A stretch of DNA of 64,000 nucleotides from Pseudomonadota bacterium (GTDB taxonomy: Bacteria; Pseudomonadota; Alphaproteobacteria; Sphingomonadales; Sphingomonadaceae): NCBI GenBank assembly GCA_023423655.1, contig JAFAFE010000002.1, forward strand, positions 81,706 to 145,705, read 5' to 3'. Below the pieces are notes generated by a model that saw only the letters and a list, made by a program, of their open reading frames with translations, searched no databases and was not told where the DNA came from. Shown piece after piece: positions 25,433 to 34,568 of this stretch (its first letter is position 1; each line of letters opens with the position of its first letter). A program made the translations under genes and the position numbers.

Positions 25433-28400
25433 CAGCCGCGCCAGAAAAGCGTCGATGAGCGCAGGCGAGACCGGTTTTGCCAATATGTCGATGCTCAAAG
25501 CAGCGGCGCGCTGGCGGATGGCGGCGTTGGTTTCGGCGGTAATCAGGATAGCAGGAAGCGCGGGATAGGCGATCCGCACTTGCTCGACCAAACTCAGCCC
25601 GTCCTCGCCATGATCGAGATGATAATCGACCAGCATCGCATCAATGCGCGTTTCTGCAAGCCGCGCCAATGCGCCCGCGTAATCGCCCGCTCCATAAGCG
25701 CGGTGGCCAAGGCGGGTGAGAAGCGCAAGGCTCGCTTCGACGATGCGCGGGTCATTATCGACCACCAATATGGAGAGCCTTTGCGCTTGGCCGATGCTTT
25801 GGCCCGGCGTTTCGTGCGCGTGTTCGGGGAGACCTTCAAAGGCGGAGAGATAGAGGCTGAACCGGCTCCCCATACCGGGGCGCGAGGCAACTTCGATGCG
25901 TCCATCCAACAGGCGCACAATCCGGTCGCATAGCGCAAGGCCAAGGCCGATGCCTTCCACCTCCACTTCGCCGAGGCGCACAAATTCGTTGAAGATGCTG
26001 CCGATTTTGTCCGGCTCTATGCCAACGCCGCTATCCACCACATCAATACGCAATTGGTCGCCGCGCCGTCTTGTGCCGATGAGAACGCCGCCGCTTTCGG
26101 TATAACGCACCGCGTTCGACAGGAAATTCTGCATGACCGAACGGAACAGGCCGGGGTCGGTAAAAAGATGGCCGCTTAACGGACCGATTTTGAGGCCCAA
26201 CCCTTTGGCCGCCAACATCGGCCGGAAGCTTTCCGCCATATCGGTGAGGAAGGGCGCGAGCGCGAGCGGTTCGGGCTGCGGCTCCACCCCGCCTGCATCA
26301 ATACGCGAAATATCGAGCAGCGCCTTCAGCAAATCTTCTGCCGCAATAATTGCATTATCGACGCGCTTCACCAAAGGCCGCGCGCTGTCCGACACATCAC
26401 GTTCTAACGCTGCAGCGAACAATCGCGCGGCGTGTAACGGCTGGAGCAAATCATGGCTGGCGGCGGCGAGAAAGCGCGTCTTATCCTGTGTCGCGCGGTC
26501 AAGCTGGCGGTTGGCTTCGCTCAAGGCAAAGGTGCGCTCGGCGACCCGTTGTTCCAACCCTTCCAAAGTGCGCTGCAATTCGTCGCGGATTTCGACGTCG
26601 GCGGTAATGTCGGTGAAGGACATGATATAGCCGCCGCCCGACATCGGCCCGCCGACCGTCTTGATAACGCGCCCGTCCTTGCGGTGCCGTTCAAAACTAT
26701 GGTCAAGCCGCCGCCGCAAATGGCTGAGCCGCTTTTCGATATGGAATTCTATGTCGCCCGCGCCGAAATCACCACGCAGCGCATTGTGGCGGATAAGGTC
26801 GGCGACCGGCACCCCGACACGCACCAGCCCCGGCGGATAGTCGAACAATTCCTCGTAACGGTTGTTCCACGCGACAAGGTTTAATTCGGCATCAACCACG
26901 CTGATGCCCGCATCCATATTTTCGAAGGTTTCGTTGAGAAGCTGGCGCGAAAAGCGTAAGGATTGTGCGCGTTCGTCCAAAAGCCGCGCGACCGCTTGCA
27001 GGCTCATCTGCCCGCCTTCAAGCGCCGAGGCGACGAGCGAGCGGGCCGACGATGCGCCCACGACGCTGGCGATCAACTGCCGCGCGCGATGGGCCGATTT
27101 TCCATCGACCGGAACACCGGTGCGGACTTTGGGAAATTCATGATCGGCCCGCTCGCGTCCGACAAAGCTGGCGGTGAGTTGGACAAGATCGTTAAGGTCG
27201 GTGACCTTGCGGTCGGGCCATAGCAAACGGGGCAGGGGATTGCCTTGTGCCTTGCGCGCCGCGACGAGCACCAGCACCGCAATATTGGCGCCAAGGCTCC
27301 ACAAGACGCCATGCACGATGGGCGTCGCTTGGCCGATGCCGAACAGGCGCAGCGGGTCCATCGCGGTTCCCGACAAGGCGGCCATCCACCCGGTCGGCAG
27401 GATGGGCGGCAGCGCGAGCGTATAAATCCACAGGATAAGGCCGGTCACAAGGCTGGCGCGGGCGGCGAGCGGATCGCGGTGTGCGCGGTTGGTAGCGAGA
27501 ATGAGATGCGGGGTGAACTGCGCCATCGCGGCAAAGGCGACCAACCCGATGGAGGCAAGCGATTCCATGGGCGACAGCAGCAACGCCCACATTAATGCCA
27601 GCCCGATAATGCCGATAATCGACAGGCGGCGCACGCGCAGCATCCGCCGCCCGATGGTGCCATCTGCCGCGCCCGACCCTTGTTTCAATACCGACGGGAA
27701 AATCAGGTCATTGGACACCATCGTCGCAAGCGCCGAAGAATCGACAATCACCATGGATGCCGCCGCGCTAATCCCGCCTAACAGCGCAATGCCGATAATC
27801 CATTGCTGGCCCGCCGCGACGGGAAGTTGCAGCACATACAGGTCGGCGGTCACAGGGCCGGTAAGGAGCGCGCTCCCCGCCAAGGCTATCGGCAGGATAA
27901 CCAGCGCCATAATCGCCAGATAGGCAGCTAGGCCGAACCGCGCACGCACCAGATCATCGGGCTGCTGCGCTTCGGCAAGACCCATATAAAATTGGCGCGG
28001 CAACACGATAATCGCCATCGCCGATATGAGACAGATGACGAAAAATTCCAGTGAAAGTCCTGACGGGTGGAAGGTTTGCGCAAATATGCTGCGCGCCATG
28101 TCGGCGGTAACGGGCGGTGCGCTGGCGAGCATGGTTATAGCGAGTGCGCCGACCAGCAATAGCGCGGCGATTTTGACGACCGATTCTAGCCCGATGGCCG
28201 CGAGCAAGCCTTCGCTGCGTCCGGCCAGCTCAAACCGCCGCGCGCCGAACAGGATAGAGAAAAGCGCAAGAATGAGCGCGGCGGCGACCATCGCGCTGGT
28301 GGCCACCTGTCGCCCCGAAACCGCCGTCAACGCGCTCCCGATCGAACGGAATTGCAACGCAACATAAGGGACGGTGCCGAGCAGCGCGATAATTGTCACT

Positions 28401-28756
28401 AGCCGCGCTACAATCACATCATGGCCGAACCGGGCGGCGATAAAATCGGATACGGTGGTGGCCTGTTCTTCGGCGACGGCATGGGACAGGCGGCGCAGAA
28501 ATTTGGGCGCGCCGATTAGCAAAAGCACGGGCGCTAGATAGATAGGCAGGTAAAGCCAGCCATCGCGCACCGCGCTCCCGACAGCGCCGTAAAAAGTCCA
28601 GCTCGAACAATAGACGCCCAGCGCTAGCGTATAGGCAAGGTGGCGCAGACGCGGGCGTTTGCGAAATTCTTCGCTGCGCGCTTCGACCAGCGCCGCCACC
28701 ATGAACAGCACGATAATCATGGCGAGCGCCAAAATGATCGACGAATTAAGACTCAT
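25409..28756 (-). CDS. SLC5-linked hybrid histidine kinase, CrbS-like
   Basis: A 1115-residue membrane kinase. The first 500 residues form about 12-13 helices of the sodium/solute symporter (SLC5/PutP) fold. A STAC-like linker follows (about 510-560), then a PAS domain (about 620-720; FENMDAGISVVDAELNLVAWNNRYEELF), a kinase core with phospho-acceptor His768 (SHDLLQPLHAARLF), N and G boxes (SNAVRYTESGG, GIGLGLALC), and a C-terminal receiver with Asp1044 (VDYHLDHG). This is the CrbS architecture plus a receiver, as in several alphaproteobacterial versions. CrbS senses or responds to acetate in Vibrio; the ligand here is unknown. It overlaps the LuxR-type regulator gene tail to tail. Confidence 0.92.
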   Translation of the reverse strand: MSLNSSIILALAMIIVLFMVAALVEARSEEFRKRPRLRHLAYTLALGVYCSSWTFYGAVGSAVRDGWLYLPIYLAPVLLLIGAPKFLRRLSHAVAEEQATTVSDFIAARFGHDVIVARLVTIIALLGTVPYVALQFRSIGSALTAVSGRQVATSAMVAAALILALFSILFGARRFELAGRSEGLLAAIGLESVVKIAALLLVGALAITMLASAPPVTADMARSIFAQTFHPSGLSLEFFVICLISAMAIIVLPRQFYMGLAEAQQPDDLVRARFGLAAYLAIMALVILPIALAGSALLTGPVTADLYVLQLPVAAGQQWIIGIALLGGISAAASMVIVDSSALATMVSNDLIFPSVLKQGSGAADGTIGRRMLRVRRLSIIGIIGLALMWALLLSPMESLASIGLVAFAAMAQFTPHLILATNRAHRDPLAARASLVTGLILWIYTLALPPILPTGWMAALSGTAMDPLRLFGIGQATPIVHGVLWSLGANIAVLVLVAARKAQGNPLPRLLWPDRKVTDLNDLVQLTASFVGRERADHEFPKVRTGVPVDGKSAHRARQLIASVVGASSARSLVASALEGGQMSLQAVARLLDERAQSLRFSRQLLNETFENMDAGISVVDAELNLVAWNNRYEELFDYPPGLVRVGVPVADLIRHNALRGDFGAGDIEFHIEKRLSHLRRRLDHSFERHRKDGRVIKTVGGPMSGGGYIMSFTDITADVEIRDELQRTLEGLEQRVAERTFALSEANRQLDRATQDKTRFLAAASHDLLQPLHAARLFAAALERDVSDSARPLVKRVDNAIIAAEDLLKALLDISRIDAGGVEPQPEPLALAPFLTDMAESFRPMLAAKGLGLKIGPLSGHLFTDPGLFRSVMQNFLSNAVRYTESGGVLIGTRRRGDQLRIDVVDSGVGIEPDKIGSIFNEFVRLGEVEVEGIGLGLALCDRIVRLLDGRIEVASRPGMGSRFSLYLSAFEGLPEHAHETPGQSIGQAQRLSILVVDNDPRIVEASLALLTRLGHRAYGAGDYAGALARLAETRIDAMLVDYHLDHGEDGLSLVEQVRIAYPALPAILITAETNAAIRQRAAALSIDILAKPVSPALIDAFLARLSVAQIQP

Positions 28757-28851
28757 GCCTTGACGCCTCTCCCCCTAACTCTCCTTGTGCGCGACCGTAA
28801 CGCGCGGGATGCGAAGCGCAATATTCTTATTGGCGACGGTTGACGGGGATT

Positions 28852-30849
28852 TTACGGGCGTGGGGCAGGCGCGGGCGTGATTTTCTCGTCGGCATAAATG
28901 GCGGTGCGGCGCGGACTGGTCGCGCTGACCGCGCCGCGATACATGCCCAGATCATTGATCGCGAAGGCCGGTCGGCCCGCAGCATCCATCGCTATCAAGC
29001 CACCATCGCCGCCGATGGTGCCAATCGCCATGATTGTGTCATAGGCTGCGCTGTCAATATCCTGACGCCGCCACATCACACGGTCGCATAGCTGGCGGCC
29101 TGCGCTTTCGCGGATGAAATATTCGCCCGACCCTGTGGCCGACGCCGCACACACACCATTGCGCGCATAGGTGCCCGCGCCGATGACAGGAGAGTCGCCG
29201 ATGCGACCCCAGCGCTTACCGGTCATGCCGCCGGTCGATGTAGCTGCCGCCATATTGCCCATATTGTCGATGGCAACCGCGCCGACTGTGCCGAACAAAT
29301 GGGTAGGATCAAGGCTTGCGCGATTATCCTTTTTCCATTTTTGAAGCTGTTGCCAGCGTTCATCGGTGCGGAACCATGAAGGGTTCACCTGTTCCAGCCC
29401 TTGTTCGACCGAAAAGCGGTCCGCGCCATCGCGCGCGAGCATGACATGGCGCGATTTTTCCATGACGGTTCGGGCAAGGCTGATCGGATGGCGGGTGCGG
29501 GTGACACCAGCAACCGCGCCCGCTTTCAAGGTCTTGCCGTCCATGATCGACGCGTCAAGTTCATTCTTGCCCTCCGCAGTGAACACCGCGCCGCGCCCGG
29601 CATTGAACAGCGGATTATCTTCCAGCACGCGCACAGTTTTTTCAACCGCATCAAGCGCGCTGCCGCCTTGGCGCAGCACGGCCTCGCCTGCCGCAAGTGC
29701 TTCATCGAGACCCTTGCGGTAAGCAGCATCTTTTTGCGGTGTCAGGTCCTTGCGGTCGATAGTGCCTGCGCCCCCATGAATGGCGAGCGACCATTGTTGG
29801 TCGCCGACCAGCTTGCCGCCTTCAACGCGGAAATTGCGGGTGAAGGAGGGGTTAGCAACCGTCAGCCGCTTCATGTCGATGCTGGAGCGCACCCCGATGC
29901 CGGTGACGCGCACTTTGGCAATATCGAGCGGCACGCCTTCGCGCGGGGTGGCGGGCGATACCGGACTTACCAGCCATGCGCTGCCGCCATTCATACTGAA
30001 TATCCGGCCAAAGCCTCTATCGTCGATGACAAGCGCGGTTTCTTCATCAACGCCGATGCCGGTCACGGGCGGGGCACTTGCGCGCTTCATTCTGTCGGCT
30101 TTGCTGACAAAGGCAATCAATCGCCCCAGCCGGTCGCGCGCGGAAAAATGGCTGTCCGTAATGATATTGCCCATGAAGGGCAGGCGGAACAGGCCGGATT
30201 CTATGGTGACTTTGGAGCCAAGCGGGTCCGCAAGGGCCTCTTCGCTGGTGATGCTGTCGCCGTCCATCGCGCCATAAAGATATTCGCCTTGAACCGCCAA
30301 TCCTGCGCTGGTGCCGCCCAACGGCTTGCCCGCCGCAACATGGCGGTTGATGAGGTCGGCAACTGCTGTGCCTTTCCAATAGCGCACATAATTGGCCTGA
30401 TCGCCGCCGCCCAGAAACAGACCGTCCGCGGCTTTGATGGCGGCAAGGACATGCTTGTCGGAGGACGCCTTGCGGTCGTTGAACACAAAGGTGCGGACCG
30501 ACTGGACGCCGCCAATCTTGTGATAGATTTCCTCGCCATTCTGCCCTTCGCCGGACGCGCGCAACACCACAATATGCCCGCCGCCCGCGCGGTTGATGAA
30601 CCAGCGGAACGCATCATAATCCCACTCGCCGCCACCCATCAACATGAGGCCGCCCGATGGTTTGTGCGGACGTTTGGCGCGCGGGTTGCCGACCACATAT
30701 TCGGCATAGCCTTGCTGGGCCTGCACCGCGCTTGCCGCGCTGTCCGTCACTGTCCGCACCTCTTGGGCATAAGCAGGTTGAGCAAGTGCAATTGTGGCGA
30801 CCAGAAAGGCACAGGACAGAGGCGACAAAGCGGGCAAGCGGGGCATCAT
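28852..30849 (-). CDS. Exported cyanophycinase / isoaspartyl peptidase fusion
   Basis: A 665-residue two-enzyme protein. A signal peptide (about 1-28) sends it to the periplasm or beyond. Residues of about 60-340 are a peptidase S51 (cyanophycinase) domain, with FLGGGDQ and the nucleophile Ser181 in GGTSAG. Residues of about 355-655 are a plant-type asparaginase/isoaspartyl peptidase of the Ntn class (LAIHGGAGTIDR at the start), with autoprocessing before Thr521 in GTVGAVAIDNMGN. Cyanophycinase releases beta-Asp-Arg dipeptides from cyanophycin and isoaspartyl peptidases split such dipeptides, so one chain could take cyanophycin to free Asp and Arg. It is divergent from a TonB receptor. The start is ATG 30849 behind GGAGAAGAT. 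Confidence 0.9.
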   Translation of the reverse strand: MMPRLPALSPLSCAFLVATIALAQPAYAQEVRTVTDSAASAVQAQQGYAEYVVGNPRAKRPHKPSGGLMLMGGGEWDYDAFRWFINRAGGGHIVVLRASGEGQNGEEIYHKIGGVQSVRTFVFNDRKASSDKHVLAAIKAADGLFLGGGDQANYVRYWKGTAVADLINRHVAAGKPLGGTSAGLAVQGEYLYGAMDGDSITSEEALADPLGSKVTIESGLFRLPFMGNIITDSHFSARDRLGRLIAFVSKADRMKRASAPPVTGIGVDEETALVIDDRGFGRIFSMNGGSAWLVSPVSPATPREGVPLDIAKVRVTGIGVRSSIDMKRLTVANPSFTRNFRVEGGKLVGDQQWSLAIHGGAGTIDRKDLTPQKDAAYRKGLDEALAAGEAVLRQGGSALDAVEKTVRVLEDNPLFNAGRGAVFTAEGKNELDASIMDGKTLKAGAVAGVTRTRHPISLARTVMEKSRHVMLARDGADRFSVEQGLEQVNPSWFRTDERWQQLQKWKKDNRASLDPTHLFGTVGAVAIDNMGNMAAATSTGGMTGKRWGRIGDSPVIGAGTYARNGVCAASATGSGEYFIRESAGRQLCDRVMWRRQDIDSAAYDTIMAIGTIGGDGGLIAMDAAGRPAFAINDLGMYRGAVSATSPRRTAIYADEKITPAPAPRP

Positions 30850-30874
30850 ATCTTCTCCGTAAGCGTGAAAATCT

Positions 30875-30889
30875 ATGGGATCATCCCAT
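30875..30889. promoter_or_regulatory. Palindrome in the divergent cyanophycinase/TonB promoter region
   Basis: Perfect seven-base arms ATGGGAT and ATCCCAT surround a single C, 26 bases upstream of the cyanophycinase start in the 159-base divergent spacer. It is a plausible operator for a shared regulator. Confidence 0.4.
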
Positions 30890-31008
30890 CGCTAAAAAGC
30901 AACATAATTACAATGGAAATTAACTTGCCATAATTTGATTGCAATTTTTGGGGAAGTGGCGTTCTCATTCCTCCAATATCAAAAATAGAGCCGGGGAGTT
31001 AAGAGGAA

Positions 31009-33792
31009 ATGGCAAAAAATTTAAATTTGTCCGGATATTTGCCAGAAAAAATGAGAGGTGCAGCCCTTGCTTTGGCGGGCGTGAGTCTGGGGAGTTTGGC
31101 AACGGCCGCCGCCGCGCAAGATGTTGCTGACCCGCCCGCTTCAACCGCGCCGCAGGAAGAAAATGACGCTATCGTCGTCACCGGATCGCGTATCCCGACC
31201 ATCAAGGACCAAGGCCCGTCGCCTGTCACTGTGGTCGATGCCGATTCCATCCGCGCCAACGGCTATACCAGCGTCCCCGATCTTTTGAGCGCGATGACGC
31301 AAAATAGCGGCGAAACCCAAAGCCCGCAGTCGGGGAGCAGCGCCGACTTTACGCCGGGCGCGCAGCAGGTCGATTTGCGCGGGCTTGGTCCAAACCATAC
31401 GCTGGTGCTGGTGAATGGGCGCCGCATCGCGGACTTTCCGCTTCCCTATATCGGGCGCAGCAACTTTACCGATATTTCCAATATTCCGGTGAGCCTCATC
31501 GAGCGTGTTGAAATTATGAGCGGAGCGGGTTCGGCCATTTACGGGTCGGATGCGATTGCAGGTGTCGTCAACTTCAAGATGAAGGAGAAGCTAGACGGGA
31601 TCACACTCGATTACCGCCACGGTCGCACCGAACATGGCGGTGGCATGTCGCACCGCTTCACCGCGACCGCAGGCTGGTCAACCGACCGCTTCAATATCGC
31701 TGGCGGCATCGAATATCTCGACCAGCGCCCGCTTTGGGCTTACCAGCGCGCTATTCAGGACAGCACGGACGATAGCCCCAGCGCATCGACCGGCATCCCG
31801 CGCCGCACCTTCCTGCGCATCGACGATAATGTCGACTATATCGCCCCGCCTGCGGGTGCGTGCGAGGCGATGGCGGGGCTGAATGGCGGCAGCATGGAAC
31901 TCGCCTTCCGCCCGCGCTACGGTTATTATTGCGGCAGTCGCACCTCGATCGGCTATGGCACGATCATATCGAGCCGCAAGGGCTTTAACAGCTTTGGCAC
32001 CCTGTCTTACGAATTGTCGGACAATGCCAAATTATTCGCCGATTTCCAGCTTGGTATCAGCAAGGTCAAGCTGATGTATGACACGACAAGCTGGGCATTC
32101 GAGCAGGAATCGAGCAGCGCAGACAATTATTTCTTCAATGCCTTCACCGGCCAGTTGGAAGACTGGTCGCGCCAGTTCACCCCCGAAGAAACCGGCGGGT
32201 TGGAAATGCAGCGCAGCAAGCAGATTACCTACAGCATCACGCCGGGCATTCGTGGCAGGTTCGGCGGAAGCTGGGATTATGAGCTGTCGTTCAACTATAG
32301 CCGCTATAAATCGACCGTGCGCTGGCCGCAGATTATCAATAGCAAGGCGCAAAAGCTGTTCTTGGGCGACCAGTTGGGGATTGATCCGGACACCGGCTAT
32401 CCGATCTATAATGCCGACCCCGCACGGCTCTATCGCCCGCTCACACCAACCGAATATGACAGTATTTCGGCGGACACCGTCTATAAACCGGTAAGCTGGA
32501 CCAGCAATATACAGGCAACTGTATCGAACACCTCACTGCTGGAATTGCCTGCCGGTCCTGTCGGTTTTGCCGCAGTCGCCGAATATGGCAAGCAAGGCTA
32601 TAATCTCAACCCCGACCCGCTCGCGCTCACCGACTATTATTATAGCTGGAAGGATAGCGATGGCGAAGGCAAGCGCAGCCATGCGGCTATTGGCGGCGAA
32701 GTGCGTGTGCCGGTATTGAGTTTCCTCACGCTGACCGGGGCAGGGCGCTATGACCATTTCCGCTTTGCCGGACGCGGAGTCGGAAAATTTACCTATAATG
32801 GTGGCGCGGAACTGCGTCCGACCGATAGCATCCTTATCCGCGCGGCCTATGGCACCGCCTTCCGCGCGCCTGACCTCCATTATATCTTCACCGGGCCGGG
32901 CAATGTCGAAGGTAGCGTCAACGACTATATGCTTTGCGCGAAAGAAGGGCAGGATATTGACGATTGCGATTATGCCGACACCGGCGTCATCGTGAACCGC
33001 AACGGCAACCGTTTGCTGAAGCCCGAAACCGGACGCAGCCTGACCGCAGGCATTGTCTTTTCGCCGTCGCGCCGCCTACATCTTTCGGTCGATTATTTCC
33101 GCGTGACCTTGAGCAATCAGGTAACCGACCTCAGCCTAGATACGCTCGCGCGGACCGAAGCGGATTGCAGCGGCGCATCGCCGTCAATCGACCCGTCCTC
33201 GCCCACCTGTCAGGATGCTTTTGACCGGATCCGGCGGTTCGGAGAAAACGCGGCGCGACCGGGAGAGATTGAGGCGATCCGCATCAACCCCATCAATATC
33301 TCGCGCGAACGCACGAGCGGCATCGACTTTTCCTTCCGCGGCACCTTGCCCACGGGAATTGGCGATTTCACGCTGACGCTGGGGCACACCCATGTCATCA
33401 ACCATAAATATCAGCAATATCCCGGCGATGCCTATATCAACAAGCTTGCGGTCGATAGTGGCTATTATACCCCGCGCGACAAATCCAATGCGAGCCTCAC
33501 TTGGAAGAATGACGGGCTGCAACTGACCGTATCGGGCACGCGCCTTGGCCGCTTGCCCAATTATGACGAGGATGCGTGGATCAAGGCGAGCTATTTGTTC
33601 AACACGACCCTGCAATATGATTTCACCGATCATTTCCGGGGATCCATCACGGTCAAGAACCTCACCGACAAAAAACCGGTCAAGGACGACACCTGGTCCA
33701 GCTATCCTTATTATAATACAAGCTGGTATGACAGCATCGGGCGTAGCGTGTTCCTGCAACTCACCTATAAGCTGGGCGGAGGCGCGCTATAA
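31009..33792 (+). CDS. TonB-dependent receptor next to the cyanophycinase fusion
   Basis: A 927-residue receptor. A signal peptide lies at about residues 16-36 after a longer N-terminal lead, then an IVVTGSRIP TonB-box region. The plug contains VDLRGLGPNHTLVLVNGRR and GSAIYGSDAIAGVVNF, the long-plug pattern of peptide/oligosaccharide-type sphingomonad receptors. The barrel ends LTYKLGGGAL rather than in an aromatic residue. The ribosome site AGAGGA precedes ATG 31009. Divergent arrangement with a cyanophycin-degrading enzyme suggests import of cyanophycin fragments or Asp/Arg peptides; the ligand is inferred only from context. Confidence 0.92.
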   Translation: MAKNLNLSGYLPEKMRGAALALAGVSLGSLATAAAAQDVADPPASTAPQEENDAIVVTGSRIPTIKDQGPSPVTVVDADSIRANGYTSVPDLLSAMTQNSGETQSPQSGSSADFTPGAQQVDLRGLGPNHTLVLVNGRRIADFPLPYIGRSNFTDISNIPVSLIERVEIMSGAGSAIYGSDAIAGVVNFKMKEKLDGITLDYRHGRTEHGGGMSHRFTATAGWSTDRFNIAGGIEYLDQRPLWAYQRAIQDSTDDSPSASTGIPRRTFLRIDDNVDYIAPPAGACEAMAGLNGGSMELAFRPRYGYYCGSRTSIGYGTIISSRKGFNSFGTLSYELSDNAKLFADFQLGISKVKLMYDTTSWAFEQESSSADNYFFNAFTGQLEDWSRQFTPEETGGLEMQRSKQITYSITPGIRGRFGGSWDYELSFNYSRYKSTVRWPQIINSKAQKLFLGDQLGIDPDTGYPIYNADPARLYRPLTPTEYDSISADTVYKPVSWTSNIQATVSNTSLLELPAGPVGFAAVAEYGKQGYNLNPDPLALTDYYYSWKDSDGEGKRSHAAIGGEVRVPVLSFLTLTGAGRYDHFRFAGRGVGKFTYNGGAELRPTDSILIRAAYGTAFRAPDLHYIFTGPGNVEGSVNDYMLCAKEGQDIDDCDYADTGVIVNRNGNRLLKPETGRSLTAGIVFSPSRRLHLSVDYFRVTLSNQVTDLSLDTLARTEADCSGASPSIDPSSPTCQDAFDRIRRFGENAARPGEIEAIRINPINISRERTSGIDFSFRGTLPTGIGDFTLTLGHTHVINHKYQQYPGDAYINKLAVDSGYYTPRDKSNASLTWKNDGLQLTVSGTRLGRLPNYDEDAWIKASYLFNTTLQYDFTDHFRGSITVKNLTDKKPVKDDTWSSYPYYNTSWYDSIGRSVFLQLTYKLGGGAL

Positions 33793-33830
33793 TTGCAGTT
33801 AATATTAAATTAGTGTCCGCGCAGGACATA

Positions 33831-33861
33831 AAAACGGGCGGGGATATGATACCCCCGCCCG
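33831..33861 (-). terminator. Terminator between convergent genes
   Basis: Nine-base arms CGGGCGGGG (33835-33843) and CCCCGCCCG (33853-33861) enclose a nine-base loop. On the minus strand a TTTTTAT tract follows, so it mainly serves the gene at 33877-34347, and may also stop the TonB receptor transcript. Confidence 0.75.
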
Positions 33862-33876
33862 CCATAGGATCAGGAT

Positions 33877-34347
33877 TTAGCTTACGTTCAATCCGGGAAT
33901 ATCGATTTTAGCGTTAACAATCGTGCAGGTTTGATGCGAAGGGTCAACCGGCGGCAATGTTTTATTGGTGATGGTCAGCTCTTTTGTGCTGTTATTCCAA
34001 TCCGCAATAACCGTACCATAGCAAGGCTCGTTCATGATGGTATTGGCACCCAAAGTCAGCGACAATTTGGTTGCGTCCCCCGGAACCACCGCCATGCTCC
34101 AAGCTCCATGAGGCACAACCACAATGCAGCTCGCGTCGCCGGGTGTGATGCTACGGCTGCTGATCGGCTTTGTCGTGGTTCCTGCATCAGCCGAAACCGC
34201 AACATTGCAATCCAATATGGTCGATTGGCTTAAAACCGCAAAGCCATTGCCGGTCACGGCCGCGTTCGACATAGTCTGCGCGGATGCACCCGTTGCCATA
34301 GCGATCGAAATGGCAGAGCCGATCAAGATTTTTGTAAGACCTTTCAT
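33877..34347 (-). CDS. Small secreted protein with four cysteines
   Basis: A 156-residue protein with a signal peptide (residues 1-23, ending ASAQ). The mature chain is Thr/Ser/Val-rich, probably all beta, with four cysteines at 47, 74, 109 and 141 that could form two disulfides in the periplasm. No family is recognised. It has its own terminator and lies between two TonB receptor genes, in a locally A/T-rich patch. Whether it is a ligand-binding or surface protein cannot be told from the sequence. Confidence 0.75.
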   Translation of the reverse strand: MKGLTKILIGSAISIAMATGASAQTMSNAAVTGNGFAVLSQSTILDCNVAVSADAGTTTKPISSRSITPGDASCIVVVPHGAWSMAVVPGDATKLSLTLGANTIMNEPCYGTVIADWNNSTKELTITNKTLPPVDPSHQTCTIVNAKIDIPGLNVS

Positions 34348-34490
34348 AAAAACATCCTTTTCGAAAAAACAAAAGTTTTAGAAACGGAGACTAACTTTGT
34401 CTCCGTATATATAGACGCGACGGCGGAGAAAGAGGGGGGATGCCTAATCAAATTTTTTTGATATTTTTTTATATTGTCTTGAAATCAAAT

Positions 34491-34536
34491 AAAAAAGAAA
34501 GGTTGTTACCGTGATTTTCATGACGGTAACAACCTT
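34491..34536 (-). terminator. Rho-independent terminator of the STN-TonB receptor gene
   Basis: Thirteen-base arms at 34499-34511 and 34524-34536 pair perfectly around a 12-base loop. On the minus strand they are followed by TTTCTTTTTTATTTG. It is 32 bases past the receptor stop. The surrounding 34348-34568 stretch is strongly A/T-rich. Confidence 0.88.
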
Positions 34537-34568
34537 AGGCGGGAGAAGATTGTTGATATTAAAGGAAA

